DNA of 64,000 bases from the NCBI GenBank assembly GCA_041640815.1, contig JBEPZO010000005.1:1-64000 (forward strand), written 5' to 3'. Source of the stretch: JANWZL01 sp041640815. GTDB lineage: Bacteria; Pseudomonadota; Gammaproteobacteria; Burkholderiales; Thiobacillaceae. Both the position numbers and the translations under genes were made by a program. Below the pieces are notes generated by a model that saw only the letters and a program-made list of their open reading frames with translations, had not been told where the DNA came from and did not search any database. Numbering within the stretch: position 1 is the first letter of the stretch; each line of letters starts with the position of its first letter. Below, piece after piece: positions 1 through 8,071 of this stretch.

Positions 1-662
1 ACCTCTACCGCCAGGCCGTGCGTTTCGGCCAGCGTGCGTGCCTGATCGGCGAGATAGCTGGGGGTACAGATGTTGCCAGGCAGGTTGCCCAGATCCTTGG
101 CCAGCTTCATGCCGGCAGCGATGGCCTGGCCGCGCGCCACCGCCGCCACGGCCTGAGGCATGAGTCCGCGCCGCGACACGGCAAGGATCAGCTTGCGCAG
201 GGGCCGGCGCGGCTCGTCCTCCTGTCGGCGCTTCAGTTGATCGAAGCGGTATTGCGCCTCCATGGCCACCACCACCGCCTGCTCGACGCACCAGGCCGCA
301 TCGTGCCGGCGCACGACCTCTTCGGTCAGGTACAGCGCCGCCTCCGTCGCCCCGGTCGCATCGAGCGTCTTCACCGCCGCGCGTACGGCGTCGCGATATT
401 GCCGTTCGCGAAACTCCCGCTCCTTGCCGAGCCCGACGAGTAGGACCCGCTCCGCCGCGGTGCCGGGCACGCGATGCAGCAAAAGGGTGCTGCCGAGCTT
501 GCCATCCATGTCGCCGCGCCGCAGGATCTCGGAGAGAAACCCGCCCGAGGCATGGTCGATCACTTGCGCGGGGTGGGATAAGCGTCTTGGCTCATAGACC
601 CCGACCACGACACAGGCCAGCCGCTGTTTCTCGGGGCTGCCGCTTTTTATGCTAAATTCCAT
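1..662 (-). CDS. pepA: Leucyl aminopeptidase (cytosol aminopeptidase, M17), N-terminal part
   Basis: About 220 residues read leftward from an ATG at 660-662 and run off the window edge without a stop, so this is the amino-terminal half of a protein that is normally near 500 residues. The translation has the M17 N-terminal domain (VGLGKEREF motif, then the stretch ending AKDLGNLPGNICTP that leads into the catalytic domain). The metal ligands lie outside the window. The enzyme removes N-terminal residues, preferring leucine, in the cytoplasm. It is divergent from lptF, with about 100 bp between them, a widespread proteobacterial arrangement. Confidence 0.93.
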   Translation of the reverse strand, partial: MEFSIKSGSPEKQRLACVVVGVYEPRRLSHPAQVIDHASGGFLSEILRRGDMDGKLGSTLLLHRVPGTAAERVLLVGLGKEREFRERQYRDAVRAAVKTLDATGATEAALYLTEEVVRRHDAAWCVEQAVVVAMEAQYRFDQLKRRQEDEPRRPLRKLILAVSRRGLMPQAVAAVARGQAIAAGMKLAKDLGNLPGNICTPSYLADQARTLAETHGLAVE

Positions 663-764
663 CTGCGACTCCTGGCTTGGATGCGATAAAAGGCCCTATT
701 CGCGGTTGACAGAACAAACGCGCCGAAAAATCCAATATTTTCAGCAATCCGACGCGAAGTCAAA

Positions 765-1838
765 GTGCGCCTCTTCAACGTCGCCCTGATCCGGGAGATG
801 AGCAGCATGGGCGGAGTGGCCCTGCTGTCGCTCACTGGTATCGTGCTCGTGACGCTCATGGTGCGCTATCTAGGGCGGGCCGCGTTGGGCAGGATCGACA
901 ACGAGGCGATCTTTCCCTTCATCGGCTTCGGCATGCTCAACCTCATGCCGGTGCTAATGTCGCTCGCGCTGTTTCTCGCCGTCTTCCTCACCATGACGCG
1001 ACTGTGGCAGGACAGCGAGATGGTGATCTGGCAGGGCGCCGGCCTTGGCCCCATGGCGTGGCTGATCCCAGTGCTGCAATTCGCCCTGCCGATCACCGCG
1101 TTGATCGCCATGCTGAGCCTCTTCGTCATCCCCTGGGCCGCCCAGAAGCGCAGCGATTTCGAGCGCCTGCTCTCCAGCCGGGACGAGCTCTCCGTCCTGA
1201 GCGCCGGCGTGTTCGCGGAGGCGGCAGAGGGTAAGCGGGTGTTTTTCGTCGAGTCCATCGATCGCTACAGCGGGCGCGTGCACAACATCTTCATCCGCGC
1301 CATGCAAAACGGTCGCGACGGCGTCATCGTCGCTCAAGATGGCCACGTCGAGACGATGCCCAACGGCGACCGTTTCTTGGTCCTCAATAGGGGGCGTCGC
1401 TACGAGGGGCTACCCGGACAGGCCGACTATCGCATGATGGCGTTCGAACGCTATGCGGTGAGGCTTAACACCCCAAGCGTCGAGAGACAGACGCAAACGC
1501 CGCGCACGCTGCGCACCGCCGAGCTGCTGCGTAACCCGACGCCGGCCAATATGGCCGAATGGTCTTGGCGTCTGGGTTACCCCATCAGCGCCCTGCTGCT
1601 CGCCGTGTTTGCCGTGCCCGCCAGCCAATTCAATCCGCGCGCCGGCCGCTCGCTGAACATCCTCTTCGCCTTGTTGGTCTACACCGCCTACAGCAACCTG
1701 ATCGGCCTGTCCGAGGCCTGGATCAAGCAGCAGAAGCTGTCGCTGACTGCCGGCATGTCGCTGGTGCATGGCGCGATGATCATGCTCATCGTCTGGCTCT
1801 ATTGGCGGCGCATGCACGGGGTTGCGGGCGGCGCGTGA
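765..1838 (+). CDS. lptF: LPS export ABC transporter permease LptF
   Basis: A 357-residue inner-membrane protein of the LptF/LptG (YjgP/YjgQ) family. Membrane segments lie near residues 15-35, 55-75 and 100-122, a periplasmic beta-jellyroll-like region covers about 125-265, and three more segments lie near 270-350. With LptG and the ATPase LptB it extracts lipopolysaccharide from the inner membrane and feeds the Lpt bridge. I chose the GTG at 765 because it gives the usual short N-terminus (RLFNVALIREM). No strong ribosome binding site is visible. lptG follows after 163 bp. Confidence 0.93.
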   Translation: MRLFNVALIREMSSMGGVALLSLTGIVLVTLMVRYLGRAALGRIDNEAIFPFIGFGMLNLMPVLMSLALFLAVFLTMTRLWQDSEMVIWQGAGLGPMAWLIPVLQFALPITALIAMLSLFVIPWAAQKRSDFERLLSSRDELSVLSAGVFAEAAEGKRVFFVESIDRYSGRVHNIFIRAMQNGRDGVIVAQDGHVETMPNGDRFLVLNRGRRYEGLPGQADYRMMAFERYAVRLNTPSVERQTQTPRTLRTAELLRNPTPANMAEWSWRLGYPISALLLAVFAVPASQFNPRAGRSLNILFALLVYTAYSNLIGLSEAWIKQQKLSLTAGMSLVHGAMIMLIVWLYWRRMHGVAGGA

Positions 1839-2001
1839 TGATGCGCCTTGGCACCACCTCAAGCCATCGCCCATCCGCCGGCGAACACTCGCCAGCCTTG
1901 GGCGGCGCCCTGCATGCCGTAACGATACGGCTTGCGGCTTGGCCGCCTGCGCGCCCAACCACGCAGGGTTTGCCTCCTCGTTCCAGCCGTCCAGCACGCT
2001 C

Positions 2002-3072
2002 ATGAGCATTCTCGCTCGCTACCTGGCGCGTGAGCTCCTGGGCGCCATCCTGGTCGCCCTCATTGCGCTGCTCATGCTGTTTGCCTTTCTCGATTTTTTG
2101 AACGAGGTGAGCGCGCTTGGGGGGCAATACACCCTGTCGCTCGCCCTGCTGTATATCTTGCTGCTTGTACCCACCCACGTTCTGGAGGTCCTGCCCGCTG
2201 CGACCAGCGCCGGGGCCCTGTTCGCCTTGGCGCGTCTGTCCGCAAGCTCCGAATTCACCGTGATGCGCGCCTCGGGCCTGTCGGCTGCCCGCCTGTCCGG
2301 CTACATGATCGGGCTAGGGGTGGGTATCGCGGCGCTGGCGCATGTCTTGGCTGAATACGTCATCCCACACAGCGAGCGCACTGCCCAAGCCATCAAGACG
2401 CGCGCCACGACCGGCGTGGTCGCCCAGCAGTTCCGCACGGGCCTGTGGGCCAAAGACGGCTCAAGCTTCATCAATATCCAAGAGCTGTTGCCAGATGCCA
2501 GCCTGCGCCAGATGCGCGTCTACGTCTTCGACGAGCAGTTTCGGCTCACTACCATCCGACATGCCGAACAGGCCGAGTGGGAGGCGGATGGCAGCTGGCG
2601 TCTGAGCCAGGTCGTCGAGACGCGCATCGGCCCCCAGGGCACGCACACGCAGCACCTGCCGGTGATGAAATGGCGTTCTGCCCTCAACCCCGATCTGCTC
2701 GCGGTGCTGATGATCCCGCCGGAACGCATGTCCATCGAGGCGCTCAGCGCCTATGTCCACTACCTCAAGGAAAACAGGCAAAAGGCAACGCGCTACGAGA
2801 TCGCCTTGTGGGGTAAGCTTGCCTTTTTGCTCTCGGCACCGGTGATGTTGCTCCTCGCCCTGCCCTTCGCCTACTTCCCGCCACGCGCGCACCATGTCAG
2901 TGGCAGGGTGCTGATCGGCCTCCTTCTCGGCTTGGCCTTCCACCTGCTCAACCGTCTGAGTGGGCACCTGGGCCTGCTGCACGACTGGCCGCCGGCACTA
3001 AGCGCCCTATCCGCCGTGGTGGTGTTCGCGCTCGGCGCCGCCTTGGCCCTGTGGCGGGTCGAACGCCGGTAG
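2002..3072 (+). CDS. lptG: LPS export ABC transporter permease LptG
   Basis: A 356-residue partner of LptF with the same layout: three N-terminal membrane segments, a periplasmic domain, and three C-terminal segments. The frame is open from 1822, but the ATG at 2002 gives the typical LptG start (MSILARYLARELLGA), so the upstream 60 codons are treated as non-coding. The 163 bp between lptF and lptG is longer than usual. The last 66 bases overlap the 3' end of the convergent RDD gene. Confidence 0.92.
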   Translation: MSILARYLARELLGAILVALIALLMLFAFLDFLNEVSALGGQYTLSLALLYILLLVPTHVLEVLPAATSAGALFALARLSASSEFTVMRASGLSAARLSGYMIGLGVGIAALAHVLAEYVIPHSERTAQAIKTRATTGVVAQQFRTGLWAKDGSSFINIQELLPDASLRQMRVYVFDEQFRLTTIRHAEQAEWEADGSWRLSQVVETRIGPQGTHTQHLPVMKWRSALNPDLLAVLMIPPERMSIEALSAYVHYLKENRQKATRYEIALWGKLAFLLSAPVMLLLALPFAYFPPRAHHVSGRVLIGLLLGLAFHLLNRLSGHLGLLHDWPPALSALSAVVVFALGAALALWRVERR

Positions 3073-3498
3073 ATACACTAGCCGGCTGCCTGCCAGCCGG
3101 TCGTGCAGGAATTGTCGCTCACGGTCCCACAGTGCCCAGACAAAGCCCAGGCCGAACGCGGCCAGGCCAAGGACGGCAAGTCCATAGCGCAACCAGGCCT
3201 GACCGAGCTTTAGCTCACCGCCCTGCTTGCTCACCAGCTTGAGCCGCCATGTCTTCATCGCCAGGGTCTGGCCGCCGTGACGCCAAAACCAGACGAGATA
3301 GACGCCGATCAGGCCGAGGAGGAAGCCTTGATTCACGAGCCTGGCCAAGGGTGGCGGCAAGGCTTGCAACAGCGGGGCAAGGGGAAAGCTGGCGACGATG
3401 AGGAGAGCGGCAAGCAGCAGGGCCTCGTAGCTCAGGCTCGCCAGGCGGCGCGCTAGGCTAGCGGTCGGCAGGGCTTGTGTACGCGCGTTCGCATCCAT
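3007..3498 (-). CDS. RDD family membrane protein
   Basis: A 163-residue protein with the RDD signature: the N-terminal motif LARRLASLSYEALLL, three membrane segments (about 25-45, 55-72 and 105-125), and the central HGGQTLAMKTWRLKLV block typical of the family. Some RDD proteins act in Na+(Li+)/H+ antiport, but most have no known function, so no substrate is assigned. It converges on and overlaps lptG by 66 bp. Its start at 3498 lies next to the rplU promoter region. Confidence 0.85.
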   Translation of the reverse strand: MDANARTQALPTASLARRLASLSYEALLLAALLIVASFPLAPLLQALPPPLARLVNQGFLLGLIGVYLVWFWRHGGQTLAMKTWRLKLVSKQGGELKLGQAWLRYGLAVLGLAAFGLGFVWALWDRERQFLHDRLAGSRLVYLPAFDPPQGQGGAEREHHHGG

Positions 3499-3586
3499 GT
3501 GGAGATTGGGTCAGCGTCGATGCGTCACCGGAGCTGGCCCGGTATGGCGCGCGTACGATAGCAAATCCGCGCCGGGCTCAGCAGGA

Positions 3587-3615
3587 TTGCGTGCGACCGG
3601 GGCGGGCCTTATAAT
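3587..3615 (+). promoter_or_regulatory. Sigma-70-type promoter for rplU-rpmA
   Basis: A perfect TATAAT -10 hexamer lies at 3610-3615. A weak -35 (TTGCGT) at 3587-3592 gives a 17-bp spacer. Transcription would begin about 30 bases before the rplU ATG. A consensus -10 fits strong ribosomal-protein expression. Confidence 0.7.
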
Positions 3616-3653
3616 ACAGCGTTTTCCCAACTTAGATCGGCTGGAGCCCAATC

Positions 3654-3968
3654 ATGTACGCGGTCATCAAAACCGGTGGCAAGCAATACAAGGTCGCCGC
3701 CGGCGGCAAGCTCAAGGTGGAGAGTCTGCCCGTCGAGGTGGGCAGCGAGGTAGAGATCAAGGACGTGCTGTTGGTTGCCGACGGCGACAACATCACCATC
3801 GGTCGGCCGTTGGTCGCGGGCGCCACGGTCAAGGCGACCGTGCTGGCTCACGGCCGCGGCGAGAAGATCAAGATCTTCAAGATGCGGCGTCGCAAGCATT
3901 ATCAAAAGTCGCAAGGCCACCGTCAGAACTTCACCGAGATCCGCATCGACGGCATTTACCTGGCCTGA
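3654..3968 (+). CDS. rplU: 50S ribosomal protein L21
   Basis: A 104-residue protein with the L21 signatures MYAVIKTGGKQYKV at the N-terminus and KMRRRKHYQKSQGHRQ near the C-terminus. It binds 23S rRNA. GGAG lies about 9 bases before the ATG. It is the first gene of the conserved rplU-rpmA-obgE order, with rpmA 17 bp downstream. Confidence 0.98.
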   Translation: MYAVIKTGGKQYKVAAGGKLKVESLPVEVGSEVEIKDVLLVADGDNITIGRPLVAGATVKATVLAHGRGEKIKIFKMRRRKHYQKSQGHRQNFTEIRIDGIYLA

Positions 3969-3985
3969 TCGCAGGAGAATAGGCA

Positions 3986-4249
3986 ATGGCACACAAGAAA
4001 GCAGGCGGCAGCTCCCGCAATGGCCGTGACTCCAAACCCAAGATGTTGGGCGTCAAACGCTATGGCGGCCAATTCGTGCCGGCCGGCAACATCCTGGTGC
4101 GGCAGCGTGGCACGAAGTTCCACCCCGGCGTCAACGTCGGCATGGGCCGCGACCATACCCTTTACGCCTTGGTCGACGGCATCGTGCAGTTCAGTGTAAA
4201 AGGTCCGCTCAAGCGCCGGACGGTCAGCGTCGTGCCCGTGCAGTCCTGA
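3986..4249 (+). CDS. rpmA: 50S ribosomal protein L27
   Basis: An 87-residue protein starting MAHKKAGGSSRNGRDS, the classical L27 N-terminus that reaches toward the peptidyl-transferase centre. It begins directly with the mature-type sequence and has no Firmicute-style cleavable extension. AGGAG lies 9 bases upstream. A 6-bp stem capped by a GCAA tetraloop begins within its stop codon. Confidence 0.98.
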   Translation: MAHKKAGGSSRNGRDSKPKMLGVKRYGGQFVPAGNILVRQRGTKFHPGVNVGMGRDHTLYALVDGIVQFSVKGPLKRRTVSVVPVQS

Positions 4250-4263
4250 GGCCGCAAGGCCTC
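4248..4263 (+). other. GNRA-capped hairpin at the rpmA stop codon
   Basis: GAGGCC, GCAA, GGCCTC form a perfect 6-bp stem with a GNRA tetraloop that overlaps the rpmA TGA. No T-tract follows, so it is not a standard terminator. It could stabilise the rplU-rpmA message or mark a processing point before obgE. Confidence 0.5.
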
Positions 4264-4268
4264 TGCTC

Positions 4269-4321
4269 GAGGACAGGCGGCCCGCGCCTAACCGGGGTGC
4301 CAGTGTCGCGCGGCTGTCCTC
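4269..4321 (+). promoter_or_regulatory. Inverted repeat sequestering the obgE initiation region
   Basis: GAGGACAG at 4269-4276 is exactly complementary to CTGTCCTC at 4314-4321, five bases before the obgE ATG. The right arm occupies the place where a Shine-Dalgarno sequence would be, and none is visible there. The pairing is seen in the sequence; a role in limiting ObgE translation is inferred. Confidence 0.4.
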
Positions 4322-4325
4322 TATC

Positions 4326-5375
4326 ATGAAATTCATCGACGAGGCACACATCGAGGTCATTGCCGGCAAGGGCGGCAATGGCGCGGTGTCTTTCCGGCGC
4401 GAGAAGTATGTGCCGCGCGGCGGCCCCGACGGTGGCGATGGCGGTCGCGGTGGCAGCATCTGGGCCGAGGCCGACTGCAATCTCAACACCTTGGTGGAAT
4501 TCCGCTATAAACGCGTGTTCCGCGCCGAAGACGGCGAAAATGGCCGCGGTGCCGACTGCTATGGCAAAAGCGGTGCCGACCTCACGCTGCGCGTGCCGGT
4601 GGGCACGGTCATCCGCGATGAGGCCAGCGGTGAGCTCATCGCCGACCTCACCCATCATGGTCAGCGCGCCCTGTTGGCGCGCGGCGGCAAAGGGGGCCTG
4701 GGCAATCTGCATTTCAAGTCGAGCACCAATCGCGCCCCGCGCCAGTCCACGCCCGGAGAGCCGGGCGAGGCGCGGCGCCTTTACCTGGAGCTGAAAGTGT
4801 TGGCCGATGTAGGGCTCCTTGGGCTGCCCAACGCGGGGAAGTCCACCTTCATCCGCGCCGTATCGGCCGCGCGTCCGAAAGTCGCCGACTACCCCTTCAC
4901 TACCCTGCACCCCAATCTGGGGGTAGTGCGCGTGGACGTGCATCGCAGCTTTGTGTTGGCCGACATCCCTGGTCTGATCGAAGGCGCGGCTGAAGGTGCG
5001 GGCCTCGGCCATCAATTCCTGCGCCATCTGGCCCGCACGCGGCTGCTGCTGCATCTCATCGACCTTGCGCCGCTCGACCCGGCGGCCGATCCGGTCGCCC
5101 AGGCCAGGGCCATCGTCGAAGAGCTGCGCCACTACGACGAAGCCCTGTACCGCAAGCCGCGTTGGCTGGTGCTGAACAAGATCGACCTGATCCCGCTGGG
5201 CGAACGCCAGGCGCGCATCGACGCCTTCGTCCGCGCCTACGGCTGGCATGGCCCGGTATACGCCATCTCGGCCATGACCGGCGAGGGATGCCAGCCGCTG
5301 ATCTACGCCATCATGGACTTCTTGGATGAGTTACGGCGCAGTGACGCCGAGTCAGCCGCGGCAGCCGCACCATGA
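4326..5375 (+). CDS. obgE: GTPase ObgE/CgtA
   Basis: A 349-residue protein. The glycine-rich Obg fold covers about residues 1-158 (KGGNGAVSFRREKYVP) and the G domain follows: G1 GLPNAGKST near 165, the DIPGLIEGA switch II near 211, NKID near 283, and SAM near 315. It is an essential GTPase associated with the 50S subunit and linked to ribosome assembly and stress control. The C-terminal tail is short and not acidic (ESAAAAAP). Its stop overlaps the proB start in ATGA. Confidence 0.97.
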   Translation: MKFIDEAHIEVIAGKGGNGAVSFRREKYVPRGGPDGGDGGRGGSIWAEADCNLNTLVEFRYKRVFRAEDGENGRGADCYGKSGADLTLRVPVGTVIRDEASGELIADLTHHGQRALLARGGKGGLGNLHFKSSTNRAPRQSTPGEPGEARRLYLELKVLADVGLLGLPNAGKSTFIRAVSAARPKVADYPFTTLHPNLGVVRVDVHRSFVLADIPGLIEGAAEGAGLGHQFLRHLARTRLLLHLIDLAPLDPAADPVAQARAIVEELRHYDEALYRKPRWLVLNKIDLIPLGERQARIDAFVRAYGWHGPVYAISAMTGEGCQPLIYAIMDFLDELRRSDAESAAAAAP

Positions 5376-6493
5376 GCGAATCCGTCGTCGCGAGTGCTAA
5401 CCGCCTGGTGGTCAAGGTCGGCAGCAGCCTAGTCACCAATGAGGGGCGCGGGCTGGATCACCAGCGCCTGGCGCAGTGGGCGGCCCAGATCAGTGCCCTG
5501 GTCAAGATGGACAAGGAGGTGCTGCTGGTGTCCAGCGGCGCCATCGCCGAAGGCATGCAGCGCCTAGGCTGGGTGAAGCGCCCGCATGCCTTGAACGAGC
5601 TGCAGGCGGCCGCCGCTGTGGGCCAGATGGGCCTGATCGAGGCGTACGAGCGTTGTTTTCGCGCCCATGGGCTCAAGACCGCGCAGATCCTGCTCACCCA
5701 TGCCGACCTGGTCGACCGCGAGCGCTACCTCAACGCCCGCAGTACCCTACGCACGCTGCTCGCGCTCAAGGTCGTGCCGATCATCAACGAAAACGACACC
5801 GTCACCACCGAAGAGATCAAGTTCGGCGACAACGATACCCTCGGGGCGCTGGTGGCGAACCTGATCGAGGCCGATGCACTCGTCATCCTCACCGATCAGG
5901 AGGGTCTGTACACGGCCGATCCGCGCAAGGATCCGGCAGCGGTGCTGGTCAGAGAGGCGATCGCCGGTGACCCTGCCTTGGAGGCCATGGCCGGCGGGGC
6001 GGGCAGCGCCATCGCTCGTGGCGGTATGCTCACCAAGGTCCTCGCCGCCAAGCGCGCTTCCAGAAGCGGCGCGCACACGGTGATCGCCAGCGGACGCGAG
6101 CAAGACGTGCTCGTACGCCTGGCGCGCGGCGAACGGATCGGCAGCCAGCTGGTGGCCCGCCGCTCGCCGCTCGCCGCACGACGGCAATGGCTGGCCGATC
6201 ACCTGCAAGTCAGGGGCCGGCTGCGCCTCGATGCGGGGGCCACCCGCGCGCTCACCGAGCAAGGCAAGAGCCTGTTGCCCATCGGTGTGACCGAGGTCAT
6301 TGGCGACTTTCACCGCGGTGAGGTGGTGGCCTGTCTCGACCCAGACGGCCGCGACATCGCGCATGGCCTTGTCAACTATAGCGCTGACGAGACGCGCCGC
6401 ATCATGGGCCGGCAGACCTCGCAGATCGAGGCCATACTCGGTTACATCGACGAGCCTGAGCTCATCCATCGCGACAACTTGGCCCTGCTCTAA
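5372..6493 (+). CDS. proB: Glutamate 5-kinase
   Basis: A 373-residue enzyme catalysing the first step of proline synthesis, ATP-dependent phosphorylation of glutamate. The amino-acid kinase domain covers about residues 10-255 (VKVGSSLVTNEGRG, SSGAIAEG, NENDTVTTEEIKFGDND). A C-terminal PUA domain covers about 275-360. It overlaps obgE by 4 bp, so the two are likely co-translated. proA is not adjacent. Confidence 0.97.
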   Translation: MSESVVASANRLVVKVGSSLVTNEGRGLDHQRLAQWAAQISALVKMDKEVLLVSSGAIAEGMQRLGWVKRPHALNELQAAAAVGQMGLIEAYERCFRAHGLKTAQILLTHADLVDRERYLNARSTLRTLLALKVVPIINENDTVTTEEIKFGDNDTLGALVANLIEADALVILTDQEGLYTADPRKDPAAVLVREAIAGDPALEAMAGGAGSAIARGGMLTKVLAAKRASRSGAHTVIASGREQDVLVRLARGERIGSQLVARRSPLAARRQWLADHLQVRGRLRLDAGATRALTEQGKSLLPIGVTEVIGDFHRGEVVACLDPDGRDIAHGLVNYSADETRRIMGRQTSQIEAILGYIDEPELIHRDNLALL

Positions 6494-6821
6494 GGAAACG
6501 CTGAATAAATTGGCTCAAGCGGGCGCATAGCGGCGTTGCGCGGTGTTGGCTTCGGCCGGCCCTGCGGGCCAAAAACAATCGGCTGCGCCGAGGTGAGCTT
6601 GCGCCGAAACTTCGTTTTTGGCTTTGCCGCAACTACGTTGTCGCTCCCTCGCCTAACTCATTGTCATGTCTCGCGTCAAGCCACGCCGTGCGCCGTGCCC
6701 TCCACCCCGCTCACAGCTTTTGTTTTCCAAAGCCTAAGCCATGGCTGGCGCGGCGCAGCCGCGATGCTGAGGCCATCCAGCCGCGCCTTGTTCGCTGGCG
6801 GGGGCGTCGCCATGCGGCGAC
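6494..6821 (+). other. Intergenic region with no gene recognised
   Basis: These 328 bases lie between proB and the minus-strand small peptide gene. The left end, GGAAACGCTGAATAAAT, resembles the terminal inverted repeats of some insertion sequences. No mate and no transposase remnant were found, so that reading is weak. Short GC-rich hairpins are present (for example GGCCC-TGC-GGGCC at 6558-6570) without a clear terminator tract. Confidence 0.3.
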
Positions 6822-7019
6822 CTAGGTCGCAGCCTGCATGGGGGCGCCGACCCGATCCCAGACCAAACGAGAGGTGGACGTTGCCGTCTGAACCGCGGCC
6901 TGCACTGGCGAAGAATGGCTGCTCACCGTGGGCCGGGCAGCGGCGAGGGCCGAGGTGCTAGCGAGTAGGGCGAGGGCAATCAGCCAGGGGGCCGCATGCT
7001 GTTTGAGCCGTGCTTTCAT
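6822..7019 (-). CDS. Small predicted exported peptide, unknown function
   Basis: A 65-residue product from an ATG at 7017-7019 with a good ribosome binding site (GGGAG, 8-base spacing). Residues 1-26 look like a Sec signal peptide: a basic start (MKARLKQ), a hydrophobic core (WLIALALLAS) and an Ala-x-Ala site near SALA. The remaining 39 residues are rich in Ala, Ser, Thr and Val and contain no cysteine. It lies 20 bp behind the XRE regulator, so the two are probably one transcript. I recognise no family. Confidence 0.6.
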   Translation of the reverse strand: MKARLKQHAAPWLIALALLASTSALAAARPTVSSHSSPVQAAVQTATSTSRLVWDRVGAPMQAAT

Positions 7020-7039
7020 CTGCGTGCTCCCGTGCGCTA

Positions 7040-7876
7040 TCAGTTGACCCTGCCCGAGGCGGCATAGATTTCGCGCGCCGCCGCGTAGGCCTCTTCGCGC
7101 TCGATGCGCTGACGGACCCTGGCCTCGCCCAGGCAGGCGTTGAGTTCGCCCACCAGACGGTAGCGGTCGGCCGCCTCGAGCGGTGCGCGGCAGGCGACCT
7201 CGAGGGCGTTCCACAGGTAGGCCGGCTGACCATCGCGGGCATAGAGCCGTTCGCAAGCGGCCATGATCCAGCGCCCTTTCTCTTGCCGCGCCGGGCCGAG
7301 GGGCATGCTCAGCAAGTCCTCGAAATGGCTGCCCAGGATTTCGTTTTCGATCGCGGCAGACAGCCGCTGGTCGGCGTCGCCCAGGACCTTGAGTGCCGCC
7401 TCTTCGTATTGCCTGGCCTTGGCCGAGGCCGGGTCGGCGATGCTGTAAGCGAGGGCCGCCCAGTGCAGCAAGCGCGCGCGCTCAGGGTCGTTCGCCGGCA
7501 GCAGGCCAAGCAGGTACTCGGCCAAGCCCTGGGCGCTCGTGTCCTTGTTGGCGGCCAGCAGGTCATAGAGGGCGCGAATGTGCGGCGGACAGGGTTCGAG
7601 CACGGTGACGTGCGCCTTGATCCAGAGCTCGCGCTCGATGTCGCGCAGCCGATCCTGGTTGTGCGGCGCGATGTTCTTGCGGCAGGCCGGGTTTTCCCAG
7701 TTCTGCACGGTGGTCACCGACACGCAGGCCAACGCGGCCAGCGCCTCTTGCGACAACCCATAACGACGGCGCAGCCCACTCACCCAGTCCGCCTCGAATT
7801 CCCGCTGCCCGCTGTAGCGCCGAGGGGGATTGGGTTGGCGGCTGTATTCGGTCCACTTGTCTTGAAGGAACGACAT
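7040..7876 (-). CDS. XRE-type helix-turn-helix regulator with long C-terminal domain
   Basis: A 278-residue protein. A helix-turn-helix lies near residues 32-62 (LRRRYGLSQEALAALACVS followed by TVQNWENP). About 200 alpha-helical residues follow, rich in Ala, Glu, Leu and Arg and possibly TPR-like. A strong ribosome binding site (GAGGAGG) precedes the ATG. It is divergent from a second small exported protein across a 195-bp region carrying direct repeats and a perfect inverted repeat, so it probably controls one or both promoters. Its ligand and exact family are unknown. Confidence 0.7.
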   Translation of the reverse strand: MSFLQDKWTEYSRQPNPPRRYSGQREFEADWVSGLRRRYGLSQEALAALACVSVTTVQNWENPACRKNIAPHNQDRLRDIERELWIKAHVTVLEPCPPHIRALYDLLAANKDTSAQGLAEYLLGLLPANDPERARLLHWAALAYSIADPASAKARQYEEAALKVLGDADQRLSAAIENEILGSHFEDLLSMPLGPARQEKGRWIMAACERLYARDGQPAYLWNALEVACRAPLEAADRYRLVGELNACLGEARVRQRIEREEAYAAAREIYAASGRVN

Positions 7877-7946
7877 GCAGCCTCCTCATGCAGAAAAGAT
7901 CATTTGTCACACGCAGCCTAGTCAGCGGCTGTATCTGCCGACACCA

Positions 7947-7991
7947 ACCGGGTTGGGGTACCGGGTTGGCCGACCGGGTTCGAACCGGGTT
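7947..7991. repeat. Four direct repeats of ACCGGGTT (iteron-like array)
   Basis: The octamer ACCGGGTT occurs four times, at 7947-7954, 7960-7967, 7973-7980 and 7984-7991, with periods of 13, 13 and 11 bases. The last two copies frame the palindrome GGTTCGAACC. The array lies between the divergent XRE gene and the small peptide gene, which makes an operator for the regulator the simplest reading. Confidence 0.75.
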
Positions 7992-8031
7992 GCTCCTCAA
8001 TGACGGCGCCAGGGGCTAGTTTCTTGAGTGT

Positions 8032-8054
8032 GGGCCATGCAGGGTGCATGGCCC
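8032..8054. promoter_or_regulatory. Perfect 10-bp inverted repeat before the small peptide RBS
   Basis: GGGCCATGCA at 8032-8041 and TGCATGGCCC at 8045-8054 are exact reverse complements separated by GGG. They end a few bases before the GAGGAGGAA ribosome binding site of the 70-residue peptide. The element could be an operator or an RNA hairpin in the 5' leader. Confidence 0.65.
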
Positions 8055-8071
8055 GTAGAGGAGGAACCAGC

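Noticed and set aside
1822..2001. N-terminal extension of lptG from ATG 1822
   Set aside because: The extra 60 residues overlap lptF, show no similarity to the family, and the ATG at 2002 gives the normal LptG start.
6494..6510. Insertion-sequence terminal repeat (GGAAACGCTGAATAAAT)
   Set aside because: It resembles some IS ends, but no matching inverted end, target duplication or transposase fragment was found nearby.
7973..7991. Sequence resembling a tRNA T-arm (GGGTTCGAACCG)
   Set aside because: No acceptor, D-arm or anticodon stem can be formed around it, and it is part of the ACCGGGTT direct-repeat array.
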